44,683 nt of DNA from Frankiaceae bacterium (lineage in GTDB: Bacteria > Actinomycetota > Actinomycetes > JAFAQI01), in the NCBI GenBank assembly GCA_030840525.1, contig JAVEEI010000015.1, forward strand, positions 1 through 44,683, given 5' to 3'. Below, piece after piece: positions 8,389-17,124 of this stretch (positions within the stretch are counted from its first letter, which is position 1; each line of letters starts with the position of its first letter). The notes beneath the pieces were generated by a model, which did not search any database, was not told the origin of the DNA, and worked only from the letters and a program-made list of their open reading frames with translations. Position numbers and translations under genes: made by a program.

Positions 8389-9342
8389 TCACTGAGTGCT
8401 GCTGCGGACCATGCCGGCGGCGCGGGCCTTTGCGACGACGACCAGCGCCATCTTGCGCGACGCCTCGTCGATCATCTCGTCGCCGAGCATCACCGCGCCG
8501 CGCCTTCCACCCGCTTCCGACGTCGACGCGTCGTACGCCGCGAGGATGTCCGTCGCGTGGTCGAAGTCGTGCTGCGACGGCGCGAACACCTCGTTGCCGA
8601 CCGCGATCTGGTCCGGGTGCAGCACCCATTTCCCGTCGTAGCCGAGCGCCGCGGTACGGCGCGCCTGCCGGCGGAAACCGTCGACGTCGCGGACCTGGAG
8701 GTACGGCCCGTCGATCGCCTGCAGGTCGTGCGCGCGGGCCGCGACGAGGATCGTCATGTGCGCGTGGTGGAACGCGTCGCCGTCGTCGTAGCCGGGCGGT
8801 CGCTCGCCAACGGTGAGGCCGCGCATGTTGACGCTCGCCATGAAGTCGGCCGGCCCGAACACTAGTGTTTGCAACCGTTTCGACGCGTCGGCGATCGCGT
8901 CGACCTGCACGAGGCCGCGGGCCGACTCGATCTGCGCCTCGATGCCGATGCGACCTTTGTCGAGCCCGTGTGCGCGTTCGAGCTGGCTCAGCAACAGGTC
9001 GAGCGCGGCGACGTGGTGCGGCGTCTCGACCTTCGGCAGTACGACGCAGTCGAGGTTGGCGCCGGCGCTGGTGACGACGTCGACGACGTCGCGGTACGTC
9101 CACTCGGTCGACCAGTCGTTGACCCGCACACCGACGGTTGGCGCGTGCCATCCACCTTCGCGCAACGCGGCGGCGACCGCCGTACGGGCGTCGTCCTTCG
9201 CCGCCGGTGCGACCGCGTCTTCGAGGTCGAGGAACACCTCGTCCGCGTCGAGCCCGCGCGACTTCTCGACCATGCGCGCGCTGGACCCCGGCACCGACAG
9301 GACGGTACGGCGAGCGCGCTGCACGACGTGGAGGGTACTCAC
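8389..9342 (-). CDS. CitE-like HpcH/HpaI aldolase-fold lyase
   Basis: This 317-residue TIM-barrel protein has the hallmarks of the citrate lyase beta/malyl-CoA lyase family. These are SVPGSSARMVEKS near the start, the metal-binding FLDLEDAVAP, VRVNDW, VVLPKVET, EAQIESARGLVQ and WVLHPDQIAVGN. Family members cleave acyl-CoA esters of hydroxy acids with Mg2+. Stand-alone CitE proteins in actinobacteria include malyl-, citramalyl- or beta-methylmalyl-CoA lyases, and which applies is not visible. GTG 9342 is chosen because the residues before it are unlike the family. The upstream EamA gene ends seven bases away, so the two are probably co-transcribed. Confidence 0.87.
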   Translation of the reverse strand: MSTLHVVQRARRTVLSVPGSSARMVEKSRGLDADEVFLDLEDAVAPAAKDDARTAVAAALREGGWHAPTVGVRVNDWSTEWTYRDVVDVVTSAGANLDCVVLPKVETPHHVAALDLLLSQLERAHGLDKGRIGIEAQIESARGLVQVDAIADASKRLQTLVFGPADFMASVNMRGLTVGERPPGYDDGDAFHHAHMTILVAARAHDLQAIDGPYLQVRDVDGFRRQARRTAALGYDGKWVLHPDQIAVGNEVFAPSQHDFDHATDILAAYDASTSEAGGRRGAVMLGDEMIDEASRKMALVVVAKARAAGMVRSSTQ

Positions 9343-9349
9343 TCGGCAC

Positions 9350-10273
9350 TCACTCGGCCGGCAGCGACGGCTCGACCGACCGGCTCCGCGCGGTGATGAC
9401 GACACCGATGCCGGCGAGCAGGACGAGCAGTCCGGGTACGGCGAGCCACGACGGTGTCTGGCCGAGGAACACCGCGGCCAGCAACGCGGCGCCCGGGACC
9501 TCGAGCAGGATCGCGAGCGCGACGACCGTGGGGCTCGTCGTCCGCAGCACCCGGTTGAACAGCGAGTGGCCGAGGAACTGCGCGCCGACGGTCAACGCGA
9601 CCAGCCGCCACCACGTACCCGCGGAGTAGCCGGTCAGCGACTGCCGCGCGACTACACAGCAGGCGAGCAGCAGCACCGCCGTCGTCGCGTAACAGACCGC
9701 GGTGTAGGTGACCGTGCTGACGTGCCGGCGTACTTCGCTGCCGGCGACCATGTACCCGGCCGCGGCCGCGCCGCCGACGACCGCGAGCGCGTCGCCGCCG
9801 AGTGCTCGCGCCGACGTCGACAGGTCCGCGCCGGACAGCACGCCGACCCCGACGACCGCGATGGCGATCCCGAGCCACGCCCGCGACGGCAGTGCGGCGC
9901 CGCCGCGGCGGGCGAGCAGCGCCGCCCAGATCGGCTGCGTCGACACCAGCGCGGTCGCGCTCGCGACGCTCGTGACCCGCAGGCTGAGCACCCACGCGGC
10001 GAAGTGCGCGGCCAGCAGCACCCCGGCGGCGACGGCCAGCCGCCACTCGCGCCGGGTGAGCGACCTGACCTCGGCGCGGTGCCGGAGCAGGACGAGCGGC
10101 CCGAGTACGGCGGTGGCGAACCCGTTGCGCCAGAACGCGACCGCGAGCGCCGGCGCGGCGGCCGCGGCGATCAGTGGTCCGGACGTCGATACGGCGACGA
10201 GACCGACCGCCATGACCGCGAGGTCGGTCGGTGGCGGAAGGTCGAGCACCGCGGGGGGAGCTGCCGTCGCCAC
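9350..10273 (-). CDS. EamA/DMT-superfamily transporter
   Basis: This 307-residue protein has about ten hydrophobic segments arranged as two EamA repeats, with the usual FWRNGFAT motif after the first helix, STQPIWAALLA at the end of the first repeat and LEVPGAALLA in the second. It would export metabolites or amino acids. I place the start at GTG 10273, giving a short N-terminal tail before helix 1. The frame stays open upstream, but only as the antisense shadow of the neighbouring gene. It is the first gene of a probable two-gene operon with the CitE-like lyase. Confidence 0.85.
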   Translation of the reverse strand: MATAAPPAVLDLPPPTDLAVMAVGLVAVSTSGPLIAAAAAPALAVAFWRNGFATAVLGPLVLLRHRAEVRSLTRREWRLAVAAGVLLAAHFAAWVLSLRVTSVASATALVSTQPIWAALLARRGGAALPSRAWLGIAIAVVGVGVLSGADLSTSARALGGDALAVVGGAAAAGYMVAGSEVRRHVSTVTYTAVCYATTAVLLLACCVVARQSLTGYSAGTWWRLVALTVGAQFLGHSLFNRVLRTTSPTVVALAILLEVPGAALLAAVFLGQTPSWLAVPGLLVLLAGIGVVITARSRSVEPSLPAE

Positions 10274-10312
10274 GCACTTGATGCTGTCAGGCGGCGCTCT
10301 AGAGTCACCGCT

Positions 10313-10825
10313 ATGGACGCCGAGGCGATCGCCGCGCTCGTGGACGAGGCGACGAAACGCTCGGGTCTCATCTGGGTGCGTCCCGCCGGAGAACACCAGC
10401 ATTCGCAACCGGTTTGGCACCTCTGGCAAGACGGCTCGGCGTACGTGCTCACCGGCGGGATCGAGCAGGAGGCGCCGCCGCTCGGCGACCGCGCGTACGT
10501 CACCGTCCGCAGCAAGGAGAAGGGGTCGCGGCTCGTGACGTGGGTCGCGTCGGTCGAGGTGGTCGAGCCGGACGGCGAGGCGTGGGCGGCCGTCGTACCG
10601 AACCTGCTCGGCAAGCGGCTCAACCTGCCCGACGGCGAAGCCGCGGCGCAGCGCTGGGCGCGCGAGTGCACGCTCTACCGGCTGACGCCGACCGGCGACG
10701 TGACCGAGACGCCGGACCGGCCCACGACGCATGCGCATGCGGTCGCCCCGCCGCCGTCGCCGGCCCGTACCCGGGTGCCGCGGCCGCTGCACCTGCGCGG
10801 CCGGCCGGCTCGCCGCGGCAAGTAG
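10313..10825 (+). CDS. Uncharacterised small protein, possibly split-barrel (PPOX-like)
   Basis: This 170-residue protein starts at ATG 10313. Its core (GLIWVRPAG, VWHLWQDGSAYVLTGGIEQ, YVTVRSKEKGSRLVTWVASVEVV) looks like a beta-barrel similar to pyridoxamine-phosphate-oxidase-like or F420-binding split barrels. I cannot identify cofactor residues. The C-terminal 35 residues are Pro- and Arg-rich and probably disordered. It converges on the SDR gene with a gap of three bases. Confidence 0.65.
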   Translation: MDAEAIAALVDEATKRSGLIWVRPAGEHQHSQPVWHLWQDGSAYVLTGGIEQEAPPLGDRAYVTVRSKEKGSRLVTWVASVEVVEPDGEAWAAVVPNLLGKRLNLPDGEAAAQRWARECTLYRLTPTGDVTETPDRPTTHAHAVAPPPSPARTRVPRPLHLRGRPARRGK

Positions 10826-10828
10826 GCG

Positions 10829-11590
10829 CTAGGTGACCGTCACGCCGCCGTCGACCGCGATCGTCTGGCCGGTGACGTAACCGGCCGCGTCCGAGACGAG
10901 CCAGACGAGGGTCGCGGCCAGCTCGCGCGGGTCGCCCATCCGGCCGGCGAGGACGCGGACCATCATGAGGTCGAGGTAGTCCGGCGGGTACTGCTCGGTC
11001 ATCTCGGAGGAGAAGAACCCCGGCGCCAGGGCGTTGACGCGGATGCCCTTGCGGCCGGTCCACTGCTGCGCGAGGTCGCGGGTGAGCCCGATGAGGCCGG
11101 CTTTCGACGCCGCGTACGCGGCCTGCGGCAGGCCGGCGGTCGTGAGCCCGAGCACCGACGAGATGTTGACGATCGACGAGCCGGGCTGCATGACCCGGCC
11201 GCACGCCTGCGCCATCCAGTACGCGCCGTGCAGGTTGACGTCGAGGACGGTACGGAACTGTTCCGGCGTCTCGCGGGTCGCGGGTACCGCGGTGCCGACC
11301 CCTGCGTTGTTGACGAGGATGTCGACCCGGCCGAACTCGAGCATCGCCGCGTCGACGAGCTGCTGGCACGCGTCGGGGTCGGCGACGTCGGTGGTGACCG
11401 CGAGCGCCCGCCGGCCGACCGCCTCGACGAGGCCGCGGGTCTCTTCTAACCGCTCGATCCGCCGCGCGCCGAGCGCCACGTCGGCACCGGCCTCGGCCAG
11501 TGCCTGCGCGAACGCGACACCGAGGCCCGACGAGGCCCCGGTCACGACGGCGACCTTCCCGGAGAGGTCGAACAGTTCGAAGATGCTCAT
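10829..11590 (-). CDS. Short-chain dehydrogenase/reductase (SDR)
   Basis: This 253-residue classical SDR has the NAD(P)-binding T17-GASSGLG, the NNAG motif at residues 94-97, N119, a catalytic Ser in NISSV near 143-145, Y159 and K163 (YAASK), and the C-terminal GQTIAVDGG. Residues after the first beta strand (GARRIERLEE) suggest NADP preference through the paired arginines. The substrate is not predictable. The ATG start at 11590 is clear. The gene is divergent from the MgtE-N gene and probably monocistronic. Confidence 0.93.
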   Translation of the reverse strand: MSIFELFDLSGKVAVVTGASSGLGVAFAQALAEAGADVALGARRIERLEETRGLVEAVGRRALAVTTDVADPDACQQLVDAAMLEFGRVDILVNNAGVGTAVPATRETPEQFRTVLDVNLHGAYWMAQACGRVMQPGSSIVNISSVLGLTTAGLPQAAYAASKAGLIGLTRDLAQQWTGRKGIRVNALAPGFFSSEMTEQYPPDYLDLMMVRVLAGRMGDPRELAATLVWLVSDAAGYVTGQTIAVDGGVTVT

Positions 11591-11690
11591 GAGTGCGGAC
11601 CATAGACGCTGCCCGGCGCCCGGCCGACTCACGGCCGGAGCGGGTCCGGGGGTCCCGGGTTTGCCCCGGCTGCGGCGGTAACCTCCGGGC

Positions 11691-12965
11691 ATGGCGACGG
11701 GCACGACCACACGGGTCTTCCTTGCGCGGCTCGCCGGCATGACCGTGCTCGACCCCAACGGCGAGCAGGTCGGCCGGGTCCGCGACGTCGTCGTCATGCT
11801 CCGCGGCGGCGCGCAGCCCCCGCGCGTACTCGGTGTCGCGGTGGAGGTGCAGCCGCGGCGGCGGGTGTTCGTCCCGATCGGGCAGGTCACCAGCATCGAC
11901 GCCGAGGCGGTGTTCGTCCGCGGCCGGATCAACCTGCGCCGGTTCGAGCGCCGGGCCGGCGAGACGCTCGTCATCACCGAGCTGCTCGACCGGCGGGTCC
12001 GCCTGGTCGAAGACGGCGTGGAGGTCGTCGTCGCCGACGTAGCGATGGAGCAGAGCCGCACCCGCGACTGGTTCGTCACCCGCGTCGCCGTACGCACCGC
12101 CGGCGGCGGTTTCCGGCGCCGCGGCCAGCTGCAGACCGTCGACTGGGAGTCGGTCACCGGGTTCGCGCACGAGGACGAGGAGCAGGGCGCGGCCAACCTG
12201 CTCGCCGCGTTCGACCAGCTCCGGCCCGCGGACCTCGCGCACGTCATGCACGAGCTGTCGCAGAAACGCCGCGCGGAGGTCGCCGCGGCCCTCGACGACG
12301 AGCGGCTCGCCGATGTCCTCGAAGAGCTACCGGAGGACGACCAGGTCGAGATTTTGGCGCATCTAGAGGGAGAACGCGCCGCCGACGTGCTCGAGGCGAT
12401 GGCCCCCGACGACGCCGCCGACCTGCTCGCCGAGCTGCCGACCGACGAGCAGGAGCGGCTGCTCGCGTTGATGGAGCCGGACGAGGCGGACCCGGTACGC
12501 CGGCTGCTCATCTACGCCGAGGGCACCGCCGGCGGCATGATGACGAGCGAGCCGGTGATCCTGCCGCCGGACGCGACCGTCGCCGAAGCACTCGCCCGGG
12601 TCCGCGACCCGGAGCTGACGCCGGCACTCGCGGCTCAGGTGTTCGTGTGCCGGCCGCCGACCGAGACGCCGACCGGCAAGTACCTCGGCATCGCGCACAT
12701 CCAGCGGCTGCTGCGCGAGCCGCCGAGCTCGCTCGTCTCCGGCCTCGTCGACTCCGACATCGGTCCCCTCGGGCCGGACGTGCTGCTGCACGAGCTGACG
12801 TCGTACCTCGCGACGTACAACCTCGTCGCGGTGCCGATCGTCGACGACGCCGACCACCTGGTGGGCGCGGTGACCGTCGACGACGTACTCGACCACCTGC
12901 TGCCGGCCAACTGGCGGGAGCGGCCGTCCGGCGAGGCGCACACCGAGGCGAGTCATGGCACGTGA
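11691..12965 (+). CDS. Soluble MgtE-N/CBS domain protein with PRC-barrel head
   Basis: This 424-residue protein has three parts. Residues 1-150 form two PRC-barrel-like segments (LDPNGEQVGRVRDVVV). About 165-280 are acidic helical repeats of the MgtE N-terminal domain (LEELPEDDQVEILAHLE, LLAELPTDEQERLL). About 285-415 are a CBS pair (GGMMTSEPVILPPDATVAEA ... VAVPIVDDADHLVGAVTVDDV). The membrane channel domain of MgtE is absent, so it is not a transporter itself. It may sense Mg2+ or nucleotides and regulate a partner. It overlaps the following DUF1003 gene by 11 bases. Mycobacterium tuberculosis has a related gene (Rv1232c) in the same neighbourhood. Confidence 0.87.
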   Translation: MATGTTTRVFLARLAGMTVLDPNGEQVGRVRDVVVMLRGGAQPPRVLGVAVEVQPRRRVFVPIGQVTSIDAEAVFVRGRINLRRFERRAGETLVITELLDRRVRLVEDGVEVVVADVAMEQSRTRDWFVTRVAVRTAGGGFRRRGQLQTVDWESVTGFAHEDEEQGAANLLAAFDQLRPADLAHVMHELSQKRRAEVAAALDDERLADVLEELPEDDQVEILAHLEGERAADVLEAMAPDDAADLLAELPTDEQERLLALMEPDEADPVRRLLIYAEGTAGGMMTSEPVILPPDATVAEALARVRDPELTPALAAQVFVCRPPTETPTGKYLGIAHIQRLLREPPSSLVSGLVDSDIGPLGPDVLLHELTSYLATYNLVAVPIVDDADHLVGAVTVDDVLDHLLPANWRERPSGEAHTEASHGT

Positions 12966-13473
12966 CGGCGGCCGCCGCGCCAGGATCGACCAGCCGCGCG
13001 ACGTCCGACCGGGCGTCAGCCTGCCGCGGATGGACTCCGAGGCCTTCGGCCGCATGTCGGAGCGGGTAGCGCGCTTCCTCGGCACCTGGCGGTTCATCGG
13101 CTACATGACGCTGTTCATCGCGGCGTGGCTGTGCTGGAACGTGTTCGCGCCGTCCGGGTGGCAGTTCGACCCGAAGCGGCTCAACTTCACGCTGCTCACG
13201 CTGCTGCTGTCGTTGCAGGCGTCGTACGCCGCGCCGCTGATCCTGCTCGCACAGAACCGGCAGTCCGACCGCGACCGGGTGCAGGACGAGCAGGACCGGG
13301 CGCTGTCCGAGCGCGCGGTCGCGGACACCGAGTACCTCGCCCGCGAGGTCGCCGCGATCCGGATCGCCCTCGGCGAGGTCGCGACCCGCGACTACATCCG
13401 CGGCGAGCTCCAGCGGCTACTCGACGAGCTGGCGCCGCGGCCGGCCGAAGAGGAGACTTCGGGCACCGGCTGA
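12955..13473 (+). CDS. DUF1003 membrane protein
   Basis: This 172-residue protein has the DUF1003 pattern: a soluble N-terminus, then FLGTWRFIGYMTLFIAAWLCWN, then FDPKRLNFTLLTLLLSLQASYAAPLILLAQNRQSDRDR, giving two membrane helices. A charged C-terminal coiled-coil-like stretch follows. The ATG start lies inside the end of the MgtE-N gene, so translation is coupled. Pairing of these two families suggests a joint ion-related role, but none is proven. Confidence 0.9.
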   Translation: MARDGGRRARIDQPRDVRPGVSLPRMDSEAFGRMSERVARFLGTWRFIGYMTLFIAAWLCWNVFAPSGWQFDPKRLNFTLLTLLLSLQASYAAPLILLAQNRQSDRDRVQDEQDRALSERAVADTEYLAREVAAIRIALGEVATRDYIRGELQRLLDELAPRPAEEETSGTG

Positions 13474-13484
13474 ACCAGCCCGGA

Positions 13485-13511
13485 TTGACTATCAGATCTG
13501 GGTCATATCCT
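13485..13511 (+). promoter_or_regulatory. Possible promoter of the PilB-like gene
   Basis: TTGACT at 13485-13490 and TATCCT at 13506-13511 are separated by 15 bases in the 53-base gap before the GTG start at 13527. Spacing is shorter than the usual 17, so this is tentative. Confidence 0.3.
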
Positions 13512-13526
13512 GCCGAGAACCTACGG

Positions 13527-15839
13527 GTGAGCGGAATCAGCGCGCCGCAGTCCACCCGGCGCCGCCTGGGCGAGGTGCTCGTCGAGCATGGCGCCATCAC
13601 GGCCGAGCAGCTCGAGGCCGCGCTCGAGGCGCAGCGCGCCGCGCAGCGCGAGCGCCGCCGAGTCCGCCTGGGCACGCTCGTCGTCGAGCTCGGCTACGCG
13701 ACCGACCGTCAGGTCGCGAGCGCGCTGGCCGCCGCGCTCTCGCTCGAGGTCGTCGACCTCGCCACCATCACACTCGACGCCGGCGTGAGCCGCCTACTCC
13801 CCCGCAGCCTCGCCGAGCGCCATCTCGTCATGCCGATCCGCCGGGCCGACAACGGCCAGGTCACGATCGCCTGCGCCGACCCGACGAACGTCGTCGCGAT
13901 CGACGACGTCAAGGTGTACGCCGGCGTCGCGGACATCAAGATCGTCGTCGCGGCGGAGAGCCAGCTGCGCGACCTGCTCGCGCGGACCTGGTCGCTGTCC
14001 GAGGACTCGGCCGGCGACGTCGCGATGATCCTCGAAGACCTCGAGGACTCCTTCGACGACGACGCGGACGCGGAGTCCGGCTTCGCCGACGCGCCGACGG
14101 TCCGGCTGGTCAACACGATCCTCGCCGACGCCGTACGCGCCCGGGCCAGTGACATCCACGTCGAGCCGCAGGCGAACGCCGTACGGATCCGGTACCGCGT
14201 CGACGGGCTGCTCCGCGACGTCATGACCGTGCCGCGGCAAGCGGCGGCAGGCCTCGTCAGCCGGATCAAGGTGATGAGCAACCTCGACATCGCCGAGCGC
14301 CGGGTGCCGCAGGACGGCCGGTCCCGCCTTCAGGTCGACGGCTCGCTGCTCGACGCGCGGATCAGCACGCTGCCCAACATTCACGGCGAGAAGGTCGTCA
14401 TCCGGCTGCTGTCGCGGGCCGACAACGTGCCGCCGATCACCAAGGTCGGCATGGACGAGCTCCAGCTCGAGTCGCTGCTCGGCACGCTGGTCGCGCCGCA
14501 GGGGCTGATCCTCATCACCGGCCCGACCGGCTCCGGCAAGACCTCAACGCTCTACTCGGCGATCCACCAGATCAAGACGCCGGACCGCAATATCGTGACG
14601 CTCGAAGACCCGGTCGAGATGCAGGTGCAGGGCATCACCCAGGTGCAGATCCACGACCGCGCCGGGCTGACGTTCGCCCGCGGCCTGCGTTCGGTGCTGC
14701 GGCAGGACCCCGATGTCGTGCTCGTCGGCGAGGTGCGGGACAAGGAGACCGCCGACCTCGCGCTCGAAGCCTCGCTCACCGGCCACCTCGTCCTCACGAC
14801 GCTGCACACCAACTCCGCACCCGCCGCGATCACGCGGCTCATCGACATGGGCGTCGAGCCGTTCCTCGTCGCGTCGTCGCTCTCTTTGGTCATCGCCCAG
14901 CGGCTGGTCCGGCGCGTCTGCGAGATCTGCGCGGCGCCGTACGTCCCGCCGCCGCGGGTGCTGAAGCTGCTCGGGATCGAAGCGGAAGACCTCGACGCGG
15001 CGTCGCCGCAGCGCGGCACCGGTTGCGCCGACTGCGGCGGCACCGGCTACCGCGGCCGGCTCGGCGTCTTCGAGGTGCTGCCGGTGACCGCGGCGATGCG
15101 CGCCGTGCTGATGTCGACGCCCAACGAGGGCGCCGTCGCCGCCGCGGCCCGCGCCGCCGGCATGCAGACGCTGCGCTCGTCGGCGGTCGCGAAGGCACAC
15201 GCCGGCATCACGACGTACGAGGAAGTGCTGCGGGTCACGCAGGTCGACAGCGGCAGCAACCCGCACCGCTGCACGGCTTGCGGCGGCTCGCTCAGCAGCG
15301 ACATGGTCGTGTGCCCGTGGTGTACGACGAACGTCGACCGCGGTCACTGCGAGGAGTGCGACCGGCCGCTCGAGGCCGCGTGGCGCATGTGCCCGTGGTG
15401 CCGTACGCCGGCCCGCGGCGCCGCCGTCGTCGTACCCGGCGCGGACAAGTCGAACGCACTGCCGCGGCTGCTCGTCGTCGAGGACGACGAGTCGGTGCGC
15501 GCGTACATCAGCACGTCGTTGTCGGGCACGCTCGAAGTCGTCACCGTCGACAACGCGAGCGACGCGCTCGAGCTCGCGATCGGCAGCAGGTTCGACGGCA
15601 TCATCGTCGACCAGACCCTGCCGGACCTCAGCGGCGTCGAGCTGATCCGGTTGCTGCGCAGCGAGGCACACACGGCGGCGTTGCCGGTGCTGATGCTTAC
15701 CGGCTCGGCCAACCAGGACCTCGAGACCGAGGCGCGCAACGCCGGCGCCGACGACTACCTCACCAAGCCGGTCGAGCCGGCGCTGCTGGAGGAACGCGCG
15801 CTCGCGCTGGTGCAACGCTCGGCGCGAGTGGGCAGCTAG
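13527..15839 (+). CDS. PilB/GspE-type ATPase fused to double zinc ribbon and receiver domain
   Basis: This 770-residue protein has three modules. Residues 8-160 form a GspE N-terminal domain (LGEVLVEHGAITAEQLEAAL) and about 185-560 the secretion ATPase. In the latter are Walker A GPTGSGKT at 332-339, the Asp box QIKTPDRNIVTLEDPVE, Walker B DVVLVGEVRD around 396-405, the His box HTNS, and the paired cysteines CEIC and CADC typical of PilB/GspE. Next comes a double zinc ribbon (CTACGG, CPWC, CEEC, CPWC). The end is a full response-regulator receiver with phospho-acceptor D695 and K747. The ATPase would power type IV pilus or type II secretion assembly, and the receiver may let a sensor kinase control it. 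No other pilus gene is in the window. It starts at GTG 13527. Confidence 0.9.
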   Translation: MSGISAPQSTRRRLGEVLVEHGAITAEQLEAALEAQRAAQRERRRVRLGTLVVELGYATDRQVASALAAALSLEVVDLATITLDAGVSRLLPRSLAERHLVMPIRRADNGQVTIACADPTNVVAIDDVKVYAGVADIKIVVAAESQLRDLLARTWSLSEDSAGDVAMILEDLEDSFDDDADAESGFADAPTVRLVNTILADAVRARASDIHVEPQANAVRIRYRVDGLLRDVMTVPRQAAAGLVSRIKVMSNLDIAERRVPQDGRSRLQVDGSLLDARISTLPNIHGEKVVIRLLSRADNVPPITKVGMDELQLESLLGTLVAPQGLILITGPTGSGKTSTLYSAIHQIKTPDRNIVTLEDPVEMQVQGITQVQIHDRAGLTFARGLRSVLRQDPDVVLVGEVRDKETADLALEASLTGHLVLTTLHTNSAPAAITRLIDMGVEPFLVASSLSLVIAQRLVRRVCEICAAPYVPPPRVLKLLGIEAEDLDAASPQRGTGCADCGGTGYRGRLGVFEVLPVTAAMRAVLMSTPNEGAVAAAARAAGMQTLRSSAVAKAHAGITTYEEVLRVTQVDSGSNPHRCTACGGSLSSDMVVCPWCTTNVDRGHCEECDRPLEAAWRMCPWCRTPARGAAVVVPGADKSNALPRLLVVEDDESVRAYISTSLSGTLEVVTVDNASDALELAIGSRFDGIIVDQTLPDLSGVELIRLLRSEAHTAALPVLMLTGSANQDLETEARNAGADDYLTKPVEPALLEERALALVQRSARVGS

Positions 15840-15863
15840 CGCCGACGTACTCTGGATGGTGCC

Positions 15864-17012
15864 ATGAGCACCCCTTCGTACGACACCCCTTCATACGACG
15901 CAGTCCATGCTGCCCTCGCGACCGTCAACGACCCCGAGATCCACCGGCCGATCACCGACCTCGGCATGGTCGCCGGCATCGACATCGCCGCTGACGGCCG
16001 GGTCGCCGTCGACGTACTGCTGACGACCCAAGGCTGCCCGCTGCGCGACCGAATCACGCGGGACGTGACCGCCGCGGTCTCTGCCGTCGCCGGGGTGAGC
16101 GGTGTCGAGGTGCGGCTCGGCGTGATGAGCGACGAGCAGCGCGCCGCGTTGCGCGGCCAGTTGCAGGGCAACCGGGCCGGCCGCGAGATTGTGTTCGCGC
16201 AGCCCGGGTCGCTCACGCGCATCTACGCGATCGCGAGCGGCAAGGGCGGCGTCGGCAAGTCGTCGACGACGGCCAACCTCGCTGTCGCGATGGCCGCCGA
16301 AGGCCTGTCGGTCGGCGTCGTCGACGCGGACGTGTACGGCTACTCGCTGCCGCGGATGCTCGGTGTTTCCGACCGGCCGACGATGGTCGAGGGCATGATC
16401 ATGCCGCCCGAAGGACACGGCGTGAAGCTGGTGTCCGCCGGGATGTTCGTGCCGGCGAACCGCGCGATCGCACTGCGCGGGCCGATGCTGCACAAGTGGC
16501 TGGAGCAGATCCTCGGTGACGCGTACTTCGGCGACCTCGACGTGCTGCTGCTCGACCTGCCGCCGGGCACCGGCGACATGGCGATCAGCACCGCCGCGCT
16601 GTTGCCGAGTGCCGAGGTCGTCGTGGTAACGACGCCGCAACTGGCCGCGCGCGAGGTCGCCGAACGGGCCGGCGCGGTCGCACTGCAGACCCGGCTGCGG
16701 GTCGCCGGCGTCATCGAGAACATGGCCGGCCTGCCCTGCCCGCACTGCGGCGAGATGGTCGACGTCTTCGGCGCCGGCGGCGGGCAGGCGGTCGCGGACT
16801 CGCTCACCCAGCTCGTCGGCGCGCCGGTGCCGCTGCTCGGCTCGGTACCGATCGACCCGCGGCTGCGCGAGGGCGGCGACGCCGGGGTGCCGATCGTGCT
16901 CGCCGACCCGACATCGCCGGCCGCGGTCGCGTTGCGCGACATCGCGACCGGCCTGACCGGCCGGAGCCGTTCGCTGGTCGGCCGCCCGCTGACCCTGACG
17001 CCGGTGAGCTGA
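15864..17012 (+). CDS. mrp: Mrp/NBP35-family Fe-S cluster carrier ATPase
   Basis: This 382-residue protein has an N-terminal MIP18/DUF59 domain (residues 12-90, VNDPEIHRPITDLGMV). The ATPase follows, with the deviant Walker A GKGGVGKSS at 126-134 and the segment LLLDLPPGTGDMAIS. Near the C-terminus is the C-P-H-C pair that bridges an Fe-S cluster in Mrp/ApbC dimers. It delivers Fe-S clusters to apoproteins in the cytoplasm. The N-terminus carries a doubled TPSYD unit. The start at ATG 15864 is 24 bases after the PilB-like gene, so co-transcription is possible. The order mrp-tatB-htrA is conserved in actinobacteria. Confidence 0.94.
   Translation: MSTPSYDTPSYDAVHAALATVNDPEIHRPITDLGMVAGIDIAADGRVAVDVLLTTQGCPLRDRITRDVTAAVSAVAGVSGVEVRLGVMSDEQRAALRGQLQGNRAGREIVFAQPGSLTRIYAIASGKGGVGKSSTTANLAVAMAAEGLSVGVVDADVYGYSLPRMLGVSDRPTMVEGMIMPPEGHGVKLVSAGMFVPANRAIALRGPMLHKWLEQILGDAYFGDLDVLLLDLPPGTGDMAISTAALLPSAEVVVVTTPQLAAREVAERAGAVALQTRLRVAGVIENMAGLPCPHCGEMVDVFGAGGGQAVADSLTQLVGAPVPLLGSVPIDPRLREGGDAGVPIVLADPTSPAAVALRDIATGLTGRSRSLVGRPLTLTPVS
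15870..15899 (+). repeat. Two tandem 15-bp units in the mrp 5' end
   Basis: accccttcgtacgac at 15870-15884 is followed directly by accccttcatacgac at 15885-15899, with one mismatch. The repeat is in frame and doubles the peptide TPSYD at Mrp residues 3-12. Confidence 0.9.
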
Positions 17013-17029
17013 CGGGGCCACCCGTTGGC

Positions 17030-17096
17030 CAAGATCATCGCGGGCTGAGCCAGCCAAAGTCGCCGCATTGGGCTGGCTGAGTGCGCGATGATCTTG
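17030..17096. terminator. Long interrupted hairpin between convergent mrp and tatB
   Basis: A 13-bp perfect outer stem pairs 17030-17042 (caagatcatcgcg) with 17084-17096. A 5/5 internal loop follows, then an 8-bp inner stem (agccagcc 17048-17055 with ggctggct 17071-17078) around a 15-base loop. Its position between convergent operons suggests bidirectional termination. There is no U-tract. Confidence 0.6.
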
Positions 17097-17124
17097 CGGC
17101 TGCCGTAGCGGCGGCGACGAGCGG

